Assembly: GCA_008711295.1 (NCBI GenBank)
Contig: VUYV01000155.1
Span: forward strand, 598,548-662,547
Length of the DNA: 64,000 nt
Reading direction: 5' to 3'
From: Anarhynchus alexandrinus
Lineage: Eukaryota > Chordata > Aves > Charadriiformes > Charadriidae
The position numbers and the translations under genes were made by a program. Within the stretch, counting starts at the first letter, position 1. Every line of letters begins with the position of its first letter. The notes under the pieces were generated by a model. It made no database searches and was not told the DNA's origin. It saw only the letters and a list, made by a program, of their open reading frames with translations. Of this stretch, positions 12,531 to 22,489 are shown piece after piece.

Positions 12531-15500
12531 TAATCAATGAAGAAGCTGCTGCTTATTCAGAAGATTCCTTAGACCATCACATTTTATATTTTTGTCTGTC
12601 TTGCATCACAAACTCAAAGTTTTGTGAAAATAGAAGAAAAAAGTGTTTTCATAGAACTTCCTGCAAACATGATGAATAAGGAATTCAGGGTCCAGCCTCA
12701 TTTTATTAATGTAAAGGGAGAGGACCTGACTGCCTGAGATTTGTATTCCGTGAAACAGCAAAGACAACTCCTGACAAATCAGATTTCTGTCTGATTCCTC
12801 TACATGAGCAGTGATTGCTACTGGGACTGAAAAAACACTTTGACTTTGGATGATATAAAAATATCCATGAAGAGGACACAGCTGTAACTGAAGCATACAC
12901 AGGATTGATTTGCTACTATTAGTCTATGGTACAGACAAATCTCTATTAGACTCTCATTTTAATAAGTAAAAATTTAGCAAGAAGTAATACCTCAGCCAAG
13001 TGATTCACTATCACTCTAGAGGTGTATTACTGTAAACATACACAAATATCATATCCATAATAAAAGGGAGGTAATTATCTAAATTGCATCTTGTTTTTAA
13101 AAAATCTGATTTCCCTGTTCTTTGCACATTTTTCTTTAAATTGGATATGAGAAATTAGACAGACGAGTTTCAATTGCAAAGAAGAAATTAATTTTATTGT
13201 GTTTTTTAAATCAATTTTATTGGGAAGTAAAATTGAGGTCATTAGAAAACAGCTAACAGAGTAATACAGTGAGTATATATAGAAAAGTATATCAACAACA
13301 AAAACAAAGTAGTTCTCAAATAATTTGAAATCTGTAAACTACTTGATAAGAGATTTTTTTTTCTAGTAATCCAGTTCTGGCTATGAAGATGTTTAACCAT
13401 ACAGAGCATTAAGTGCTTCAAAGTTCAAAGGCAAGTAGTAGGGCACAGGACGCAAGTCAATCCTATAAATTTCAGCCAAAAAAATATAGATACCTCATAG
13501 ACATTATACTGTGTAGATCTCACAGGTTAGCTGTACTGTCTTGCTTTTGTGTTATTTTAGTGACTTAATTAAATTTGCTTTCAATACCATCCACACAAGA
13601 TTATTTATACACTATTATTTTGGTTTTTTAGAGGAGTTCAGTATTATAGACTGAAATATTATTCTAATTCTAATAATACAACTGAAGCATGAAAGATTAA
13701 TTTTAAATATATATTGAGTTCCTCCATGCTGATCTTTCTACTGAAAGCCAGTGACCTCAAGACACGCATCTTTATTCTTACACAAACTTCTATCCTTGAC
13801 TACAAAAACCCAATTTATCAGAACAGTAAAAGTTTTGAACTCCAGCTTCATTGACTTTGGCAAGACTGAACCATATTGTACCCTAAAGGATCTGATGAAG
13901 TCTCCAGTATCTCTCTGTCTTTTTTCTGCATGTATCTTACTTATTAGTACAGGATCATCCCAAAATAAATGAGTTCATGACCTAAATGAGTTCATGGAGC
14001 TAAGTGACCTATTTTACAGCTAAGTACAACAAAGTTATACAAAGTATACTAAGTATAACAAAGTTATACTTAACTCATCTTTCTGTTTTGCTAAAAGTCA
14101 GTGTTACCATTCCTGGAATGCTGTACAGTAGGACATCAATTTTATTCAAATGAATGTAAAGTCGCGTCTTTCATTTTTGAAAAGTCATCAGAACTGTATG
14201 ATGCAATAAACATCACCAGGACCAAAAATCTCCAACTCTTTCTGCAGCCATTATTTACATAGTTCTCTGTCATTAGAAATATCACTTTTTATTTGTATAC
14301 ATAATAGCTGAAGTTGACAAACACAAAGGCCAAAGTCTGTCTTCAGGCTTTTCTTCATTGTTCTGAGGACCCCAATTGTTCCAATAAAAGAATACATACA
14401 ACTCAGGTGCCAAATGTAACTCTAGTTTCCATTCCTGAACTTAGGGATTTAGCCATTTCAGGTCCTAAAGCCTTTCTTGAATCTACTGAAAAATCTTGTG
14501 TGTTTAATCCCACCTATGTCAGCTGAGGAAACCTGAATGCCCACAAAGCATCAGGTAATGTCAGCATACATATGTACCTATATGAAATGAGCCAAGTGGA
14601 TAAGACAAAGGCTAAAAGGTATTTGTAGCAAAGTTTAAAATGACAGCAAATATGCTATCACATCGATGTAGAACTAAGCTCTGTTTGAGAAAAGATGCTG
14701 CTTCTAACTTAATAAGACCATGAAAGTTCAGAATGTAATTTTCAAGGAGATACTGGCCATACTAAATAAACACAACCTTACCAAGGGGAAATATGCATAT
14801 TGAGTCTTTAAAAAGATTTTTAAGAGACTATAGAGATGAACATAACATCCAAGAAGATGTGAGAAAATGTTTTTAATCACTGAAATAGATTGGAAGTCCC
14901 TGGACCACTCAGAGATTCTGGGAACACCATATAATGATGGGCTTCTACAAATGCAGGAGTCACCCTATTTTCTTTTTTTGGACTGTAGTCAACAGGCCAT
15001 TCATTACACCATACAAAAGAAATCTGTTGGGTTTACTGAGTCACGTCCCACTTATGAAAAGAATGCACCATTTATGGCTGGATTCTTTTGCTGAAGAACA
15101 TTTTTTTCTAATAATATTGAGACCCACAGCAAATAAAAGAGCACAACTTTTTTTTTTTTTTTAAACATTCAGGCTTCATTAAAGTTATATGGATACACTC
15201 TAAAGCATTCATTTGATCCCTATGCATCCTTTATAACATTTGTAGCTACATAAGGGGACAAATGGAAAAAGGTATCCTGAATCATTAGGAGGGGCATGAG
15301 AGACTTATATAAGACTGTGTGAAAACAAAATGATGTATTGCTATTGAATACATAGTCAGATTGTTATTGAAGTGACATTTCAGCAAGCAATTGTTCAGAC
15401 ATATACATCTCAAAAATCAGAACAGCTTATGATTGAATTGCCACTAGCAATGCAAATACATTTAAAACTGATTTAAAATCTCAAGTGGACCAAGGATGAA

Positions 15501-16747
15501 TAATTTATAATTGTTTTAATAAGCCATGATTTTCTACTGGTACCAGTATAATCATAAAATATCATGATACTTTGCAGTTTTTGACTAGACAGAAAGGTAG
15601 CATGTCATTCACTTGGAAAGTTCTTTATCCTGATGCCTCATGAGCACCACTGAAATACAGCAATTAGTTCTGCACCCCTTCCTGTCTCAAAAAGGATTAT
15701 TAAAAAACAAGCTACTGTGTATGATAGTTTACAAATATTCAAAGGACAGAGCTACCAAGGAGGGGAAGGAATTAACTGGAATAATAAAAGGAAGGATGAT
15801 TGTAAACTACGGAATGAAATTAAGAATGATAAAGTCTCATTTAGAAGAAATATTGGTTTGTCTTCTTAAAAGAAGCAATAAAAAGTTCACCAGCTACGCT
15901 GAGAAGCAGGTAACGTAACAATAATAAATGTTCAATCTGAGACTACAAAAAGTCCTGAAATACTCACACTGACACTTTCATCTCTGTATTTTTTTGCAAT
16001 CTTCTGTTTTCACATATGACAGTACAACTTTCCCTAAAACCTTAGTCACTGGAAATTACCTTTTAAATAGATGGTTTGTAAAATATCCTCTCTATAACTT
16101 GAGCAAATCTAGTGCTTCCCGTCTCTAATAGGTTGAAACTATAGCTTGGAATCTGATGTTTAGTTCGTCATTTTATGTGATTAGTTGTATTCAGAGCTGA
16201 GGCACTGCAAGCATTTCATTGCCTGCCATGCCTTAATGGCTGAAATAAACAAGCAATGTTAAGATTACTATGTAAGCTTAACTTAATAAAAAGTATTCTC
16301 GGTTGGAATTGTCCTGAATTATAACTTGATTGAGAGCTTGTTAACACTGTAAATATCTTATTCCAAACCATTCACTTTCTTAATCACTGAGGGTTTTAAT
16401 GTAGAATGAAAGTCTAGGCATCTTGGGGTTCAAAGTCACCAAGTGAAACATTAAAGGGACAGAAAGAAAACAGGATCTGCAGAGGGAAAAAGGTATCACA
16501 ACTCTGTGTGCTACATACGCCCAAATACTGGGAGCACTGATACTACGTTGATTAAACCTGTGGAGGAACAATAATTGCTACAGCTCCTCCTTTCATTTTC
16601 TGTCATCCCAGGTCTGAAGAACCGGGCTAGAGGCTTAATTAAACTGCAGTACAATACTTACAAACTCTCAGAGCTCTTCTATTGATCTTGAAATAGACTA
16701 GAGAGTCTAGATGAAATAGCATTCACAGGAAAAATGAGATGTAAGAA
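12531..16747. other. Unique AT-rich stretch
   Basis: No gene is supported. Local duplications lie at 13967-14069 and a T run at 15149-15163. The 92-codon plus frame at 15640-15918 is lysine-rich and has splice-like edges, but nothing identifies it as real. Confidence 0.45.
13967..14069. repeat. Cluster of short direct duplications
   Basis: AAATGAGTTCATG occurs at 13967-13979 and again at 13984-13996. AACAAAGTTATAC occurs at 14028-14040 and 14057-14069, with further TAAGTA/AAGTAT echoes between them. This looks like replication-slippage local duplication. Confidence 0.75.
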
Positions 16748-16826
16748 TGGGCTTGAGCAGTGGGGCTGGACAAGATGACACCCAAAGGCCTCTTCCATCC
16801 TCAACCGTTCTTTGATTCTGTCAGTC
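16748..16826 (+). mobile_element. CR1 LINE 3'-end scrap
   Basis: The sequence reads GGGGCTGGACAAGATGACAC, then GGCCTCTTCCATCCTCAACC, then GTTCTTTGATTCTGTCA. This is the CR1 3' untranslated end (GGTTGGACTAGATGACC...TTCCAACC...ATTCTATGATTCTATGA) in a decayed form. Only about 80 bp remain. Confidence 0.72.
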
Positions 16827-17111
16827 CCATTAATAAAGATATGTGTTTGCCGACACGGTAACTACAGCAAAACCTTATTTTTTTTCCCTTTATGTTTTGT
16901 TAGCAACTGTGACGTCTGTTCTCACATTTTACCCATTAAATTCTGATGTTATTCTCGGAATATGATCCCTGGAGAAGTCTGTGAAGTCTTCTAGTGTCTG
17001 AGTAGGAGCCCTTCTGAAAATGACTTCAAACTTATTGTGAATGTACTTTGAATACAAGCCATAACACACTTCTCTTACAATAAGGCAAACTGTATGCTAA
17101 ATACATTAGAA
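16827..17111. other. Short unique spacer between CR1 copies
   Basis: No gene or repeat is recognised. Confidence 0.4.
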
Positions 17112-17665
17112 GTGTGACCAGAAGATCAAAGGAAGTTACTATTCCCTTCTACCTGGTGCTGGTGAGGCTGCGGTGGGAATAATGTTCCTGTTGTCCCTAG
17201 TTCAAGAGGAACATGGAGAAAATGAAGCAGGTCTAGCAGAGGGCTATCAAGAGGATACAGAGCATATCTGTTACAAGACACTGTGAGAGCTAAGCTTGTT
17301 TATCCAGGTGAAGAGAAGGCTAAAAAGTAACCTAATAGTTCTCTACAGTTGGTTGAATGAGAGTTACAAAAATAAGGGAACTAAACCTCAGTAGTGTCAG
17401 ACAAAATAACAAGTTCAGTAACTGCAAAACCATGCATGGGACATTCAGCTTAACATCAGGGGGAAAAATGTCAATGTTCAGCATTGGAATAAGACATTCA
17501 GAGAGGCTGTGGAAATTCCAGCCCTGCAGATATTCGTGATTCGGGTAGACAAAGCCATGACGCTGACCTGATGTACTGCTGACAATGATCCTGCTTTTAG
17601 CGGGAGCTTCAACCAAACCATTTCTGGAAGTGCCTTCCAACCAGTATGACAATTGTTGTATGACT
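17112..17665 (+). mobile_element. Old CR1 LINE fragment with 3' end
   Basis: Landmarks run in plus order: AGATCAAAGGAAGTTACTAT, CCTTCTACCTGGTGCTGGTG, GAGAGCTAAGCTTGTTTATC, CAGAGAGGCTGTGGAAATTC, a diverged GACAAAGCCATG segment, and a 3' end AGTGCCTTCCAACCAGTATG with a degraded tail. It is heavily mutated, with no coding frame. The 127-codon minus-strand open frame across 17332-17715 is only the antisense of this repeat. Confidence 0.75.
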
Positions 17666-18771
17666 CTCTTGTCATAGTCCTCCAGGCTATTGATATTCAA
17701 ACATCTTTTTGCCATGTTCAGTTTTTATCATAGTAAGCAACACTGCTCACCTTTCTGTAATACATTGCCATAGATAATTTTCTCTGCCTGTGTCAAGCTG
17801 AATTTAATTAGCATTTGCCTCTCATATTTCCAGAGAACTTTTCCTCTGGCATGGCTGGTGACACCTCCAAAATTCCTTCCACTCTATTTTCATAGCTCAT
17901 TTTTCTTTTCTGTTGTTCAGTAATCATTCAGAAATAGAGAGTTTAATTCAGCTGTCCTAACTTCAAAGATCTACATTTTGCACATCTACAGAATTTAAGT
18001 AGAGAACTATGCACATCTAGAATAAATTTATTGCATCTATTTTAGATGTCTATGTTAAGACAAAATGAAACGTGCCTAGAAATGTCAGTGTCTCTCCAAT
18101 GACTGAACTAAAAGGTCTAGACAGCTAGTTCAGATATAGACATCGGAATCTGATCACATGAAGCCAATGCAGCAGTGGCAAGCAGTTTCTGAGCTCTCCT
18201 TGAGCTCATACAATAGAATGAACTTCTGTATAAATGGCTAATATTGACCAAGAAGTTCATAATAGATCCTCCTAAAGCTAAAATTCCCTACCTCAACAGA
18301 GCAGCTGTTATATTGTCTTAATCCTCTAATAAATGACTGTTTTTAACTGCTGGGACATCATACTATGAGCAATATTGGCATAAGCTAAGATGACATGATA
18401 CTCATCAAACCTTAAACTGGTGAAATGAACTGCTTTTTGATCAGGTTGTGTTTCTTAAAAGAAATATTTTGTAGGTAGCAATTAAATTTGAGGCATAAAC
18501 AATGTTAACAGAGTTGACCATGGCAAGAAAGAAGGTATGGAGGCTCTGCTGTCATGAAATGTAGGATCATGAAGCAAGGGTCACTGGCATATTTTGCCTT
18601 CTCGTAGGTGTCTTGTGATGTGCACATTATGAGTAATCCATTAATCAGTAGTATTACATTCATGCATGTGAAATTCTTCCTTCCCAATCCAAAAAGTAAG
18701 GAAGAAAATTGTTTCCAAGGATACCTGAGAGCACAATTTATATGTGAATACACTTTGATAACTGCTAAGAG
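17666..18771. other. Unique stretch
   Basis: No supported feature. The interval separates the old plus-strand CR1 from the long minus-strand one. Confidence 0.4.
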
Positions 18772-20625
18772 CTGGTTGCTCAGGTTGCTCACCACCGTGT
18801 CCAAGTGGTCTTTGAATATCTCCAAGGATGGAGACTCCACAACCTTCCTGCGCAACCTGTGCCAGTGCATGGTCACCCTCCCGCTAAATAGGTCTTTCCT
18901 GATGTTCAGAGGGAACAGCCTGTGTTTCAGGTTATGCCCACTGTCTCTTCTCCTGTCACTGAACGGAGCTTGGTTCCAGCTTCTTTATATTATCTCTTCA
19001 GATATTCATACACATTAATGAGATCCCTCCTGAGCTTTCTCTTCTCCAGGTTAAACAGTCCCAACTCTCTCATTCCTCATATGAGAGATTCTCCAGTCTC
19101 TTCATCATCTTTGTGGCTCTCTGCTGGACTCTTTCCAGTAGTTCCACATGTCTCAGGTACTGGGGAGCCCAGAATTGGACATAGTACTCCAGGTGTGGCC
19201 TCATCAGTGCTGAATAGAGGGGAAGGATCACCTCCCTCGACCTGGTGGCAATACTTTGTCTAATGCAGCTCAAGATACAATGAACTTTCTTTGCAGCAAA
19301 GGCACACTGCTCGACCACGTTCAACTTGTTGTCCACTAGGACTCCCAGGTCCTTTTCTGCAAAGCTGTTTTCCCATTCAGCTCCCAGCATATAATGGTGT
19401 ATGGAGTTATCCCTCCCCATGTGCAGGACTTTGTACTTCCCTTTGTTGAACTTCACGAGGTACCTCTCAGCCCATTTCTCCAGCCTGTTGAGGTCCCTCT
19501 AGGTGGCGGCACAATCCTCTGCTGTATCAGCCACTCCTTTGTGTTTTGTGTAATCAGCAAACTTGCTGAAGGTACACTTTGCCCCACCCTTCAGATCATT
19601 AATAAAAGAGTTAAATAGGATCAGACCCAGCATTGACCCCTGGGGTACACTGCCTGTTAATGGCCTCCAGCTAGACTTTGGCTGAATGTCCAAGCCCAGG
19701 GGTGGTGATCAGTAGCACAGTTTTCAATCAACTTCACTGTCTGCTCATCCAGCCAATGCTTCATCAGCTTGTCTACAAATTCCTTATGGCAGACAGTGTC
19801 AAAAGCCTTACTGAAATCTAGAGAGAAACTATCCACTGCTATCCTCTCATCTACTAAACCAGCCATTTCATCATAGATGTTTATCAAGTTGGTCAAGCAT
19901 GACTTCGCCTCAGTGAACCCATGCTGATTGCTGCCGATGACTTTGTTGTCCAGCATTTGCCTGGACATGGTTTCCAGGAGTAGCTGCACTAATACTTCCC
20001 AGGGATCAAGGTGAGGCTGACCAACCTGTAGTTGCCTGCATCCTCCTTCTTGCCCTTCTTGAAGAGAGGCATGACATTTCCTGTTCTCCAGTCCTTACAC
20101 ACTTCTCCCAGTTGCCATGATTGATCAAAGATGGCTGGCCTTTCAGCAAAGACAGAAGCAAAGAAGTCATTCAGTGTCTCAGCCTTTTCCATGTTCTGCG
20201 TCACCACGGCCTCTGACCCTCTCAGCAGTGGGCCCACATTTTCCCTTATCTTACTTTTGTCACCTGTGTACTTATAGAAGTTGTTCTTGTAGCCTTTGAC
20301 ATCCCCTGTGAGGTTCAACTCAAGTTGGGTTTTGGCTTTCCTGAACACACTTCTACATGCTCATTGTCTCTGAATTCCTCCCAGGTTACTTGTCCCTGCT
20401 TCCAGCTTCTGTATATTTCATTTTTATGTTTGAGTTTTGCCAGGAGCTCCTTGTTTATCCACATAGGCCTCCTGGCATTTTTGCCTGACTTCCTGCTTTT
20501 TGGGATGGATCACTCTTGAAATTGGAAGAGGTGATCCTTGACTATGAAACAGCTTTCTTGGGCTGGTCTTCCCTCCAAGGCCTTATCCCATAGTTTACTC
20601 CAGAGTTATATGAATCTGGCTCTCA
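18772..20625 (-). mobile_element. Longest CR1 LINE copy, missing its extreme 3' tail
   Basis: This CR1 in minus orientation extends about 1.85 kb into ORF2. Frames in order are: 20348-19989 (RT fingers: GLPLFKKGKKEDAGNYR-type block, here VMPLFKKGKKEDAGNYRLVS), 19989-19657 (LDFSKAFDTV palm motif), 19693-19499 (FINDL and a mutated FADY box), 19456-19070 (MKFNKGKYKVLHMG through [18 protein letters not shown]), and 18876 onward (C-terminal part). Several frameshifts break it. The left end starts inside the 3' region (GCTGGTTGCTCAGGTTGCTC), so the usual octamer tail is absent. The element cannot move. Confidence 0.9.
19499..20348 (-). pseudogene. CR1 ORF2 reverse-transcriptase domain, inactivated
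   Basis: Three overlapping minus-strand frames cover the RT domain from the fingers (KDWRTGNVMPLFKKGKKEDA) through AVDSFSLDFSKAFDTVCHKE to KCTFSKFADYTK. The second catalytic aspartate of the FADD box is replaced by tyrosine (codon TAC at 19552-19550), so the polymerase would be inactive even without the frameshifts. The endonuclease domain is absent. A processed host gene is excluded by the LINE-specific motif order. Confidence 0.85.
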
Positions 20626-21689
20626 ACCATTAATACTTAAAAAAACCCCAACAAACCCAACAGAAAAAAAAACAGGCACAGAAGTTTTCTTCAAGGGTTT
20701 AGATATTGTATATACTTTAACAATTAAATATAGAAGACAGACTGGAAGGCTGACAAAACTGCAAATGGATCATGTATGTGTCAGTTAAATAGCAAATAAA
20801 ATATACATCAAAAATGTTGCCCAAACTCAGAGAAAATGTGACCTGTAAGCACCACAAACACTGTGGTGTTTGAAAAGAGTAACTATGATATCAACAAAGG
20901 CCAGCCAAGACAGAATAATTCCAAATCTTATGATTTCTCAGTATTAGGTGGCATTTTGATTAAAAGCATCTAGACAATTTTTTTTCAAATGTTACAGAGA
21001 ACTACATTAATGTTTCTTGAAAGTTAATTAGAAAGGCAACAAAGAACTGAAGAGTTTAAGAGGTGCTTCATACTGTTTTCGGTCAACCAGTAGCATCTAA
21101 TTACTATATATATATTTATAAAGTAGAATAAAATAAGCCTTGGAACAAAGTCTGCATGTATCTGTGAGTGAACACAGGATTGTTTTTCAGTATTGTTCTT
21201 CCTTAATAAAGCTTTACAGCTAACTAACCCTATTTCTAAAAATTCCTTTTTGCCACACTGTTCCAGACAGATAGCAATGTTTGACCATGCACTATAGTTT
21301 AATGGATATGAATAAAAGTGTCTTCAGTAAAACACAGTAAATTCTTGTTCCTGTCTCACCTAATATAATGGTTTGTAGAAATAACAGGTGCCCTTTAGAA
21401 AGAATAAATTAAGGAAAATCAGTAAACTCAGACATTGGTCCACATTTAGAAATTTTAAATTATAGAATGACATCAAGAAAGCACAGGTTGTCACCTGCTG
21501 ACATTTTTTTCTGTGTCACAGAAAGCTGAAAACAAGGCAGTTATAAACTGAGGTGAGAGTCAGCAGGAACTTGCACATATATAAAGAGGAAAATAAAACT
21601 AATAAAAAAATCAGCTCGATTTGGAGTCTTAAGAGCTACCATCATTTTGTAAAAATGACAGTGTGTGTACCCACAGACAGAAAACAATG
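20626..21689. other. Unique stretch with A-rich tract
   Basis: An A-rich simple tract lies at 20637-20680, and nothing else is recognised before the minisatellite and LTR to the right. Confidence 0.4.
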
Positions 21690-21738
21690 GTCACAAAAAC
21701 CAAGGAGTCACAAAAACCAAGGAGTCACAAAAAGCAGG
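21690..21738. repeat. 17-bp minisatellite, about 2.8 copies
   Basis: GTCACAAAAACCAAGGA occurs at 21690-21706 and 21707-21723, followed by a partial GTCACAAAAAGCAGG. The array ends 17 bp before the solo LTR. Confidence 0.88.
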
Positions 21739-22015
21739 TTTACATATCAATCCATGTCATGTTTTCAGCTGGGATAGAGTTGTCTTTCTTACTAGCAGCT
21801 GGTATAGTGCTGTGTTTTGGATTTGGGATGAGAATGGTGTTGGTAGCACACTGGTGGCTTTGGTTGTTGCTAAGCTCTCAAGGCCTTTTCTGCTCCTCAC
21901 ACTGCCCCACCTGCGAGTAGGCTGGGAGCGCACCAAAAGTTAGGAGGAGACACAGCCAGGACAGCTGACCCCAACTGACCAAAGGGATATTCCATACCAT
22001 ATGACATCATGCTCA

Positions 22016-22025
22016 GTATATAAAT
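22016..22025 (+). promoter_or_regulatory. TATA box of the solo LTR
   Basis: GTATATAAAT lies near the middle of the LTR, upstream of the presumed R region. In an intact provirus it would place the RNA start about 25-30 bp downstream. Whether it still acts as a promoter cannot be seen from the sequence. Confidence 0.55.
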
Positions 22026-22205
22026 CTGGGTGAAGAAGCAGGAAGGGGGATAAGTTCAGAGTGATGGCATTTGTCTTCCCAAGTAACTGTTACGTGTGAT
22101 GGAGCCCTGCTTTCCTGGAGATGGCTGAACACCTGCCTGCCGATGGGAAGTAGTGAATGAATTCCTTATTTTGCTTTGCTTGTGCACGTGGCTTTTGCTT
22201 TACTT

Positions 22206-22211
22206 ATTAAA
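22206..22211 (+). promoter_or_regulatory. Polyadenylation signal of the solo LTR
   Basis: ATTAAA sits about 185 bp after the TATA box and is followed by a TTTATCTCAACCC stretch. It fits the LTR poly(A) signal. Confidence 0.5.
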
Positions 22212-22489
22212 CAGTCTTTATCTCAACCCATGAGTTTTCTTGCTTTTACTATTCCAATTCTTTCCCCCATCCTGCTGTGGGGGGAATGAGGGAGGGCTGC
22301 ATGGCTCTAGTTGCTGGCTGGGGTTAAACCATGACAATGTGCTAGAGTCTGCATGGGCTGCAGGGAAGACAAAGCCAGGAACAGCAGTCTAAGAGGGACT
22401 GGAGAGAGACTGGAAGAAGAAATTCTCCCCTGGAAAACTGTCTGCTGGAGAAGACCTGGATGTCTTGCAAGGCTCAGCTCAGCACTCGG

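Larger units (their letters stand above)
21755..22336 (+). mobile_element. Solo LTR of an avian endogenous retrovirus
   Basis: The 582-bp element begins TGTCATGTTTTCAGCTGGGA and ends GGGGTTAAACCATGACA, so it has TG...CA ends with the short inverted repeat TGTCA/TGACA. The ends and internal blocks (GGGATAGAGTTGTCTTTCTT, ACAGCCAGGACAGCTGACCC, GATATTCCATACCATATGAC, CTCAACCCATGAGTTTTCTT) match a solo-LTR type I know to be common in many bird genomes. A TATA box (GTATATAAAT, 22016-22025) and a poly(A) signal (ATTAAA, 22206-22211) mark U3-R-U5 in plus orientation. No gag, pol or env sequence is next to it, so this is the product of LTR-LTR recombination. The 5-bp flanks differ (ATCCA and ATGTG), so no target duplication is visible. 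The subfamily is not assigned. Confidence 0.85.

Noticed and set aside
15640..15918. 92-codon plus-strand open frame ending near CAG|GTAACG
   Set aside because: It is lysine-rich in A-rich DNA, with a weak acceptor. It shows how easily pseudo-exons arise here.
17332..17715. 127-codon minus-strand open frame that looks protein-like
   Set aside because: It lies antisense to an old plus-strand CR1; its sequence is the complement of the CR1 3' region (complement of the CCTTCCAACC end).
21663..21943. Two overlapping plus-strand open frames of 85-92 codons
   Set aside because: They run from the minisatellite into the solo LTR and have no retroviral gene motifs.
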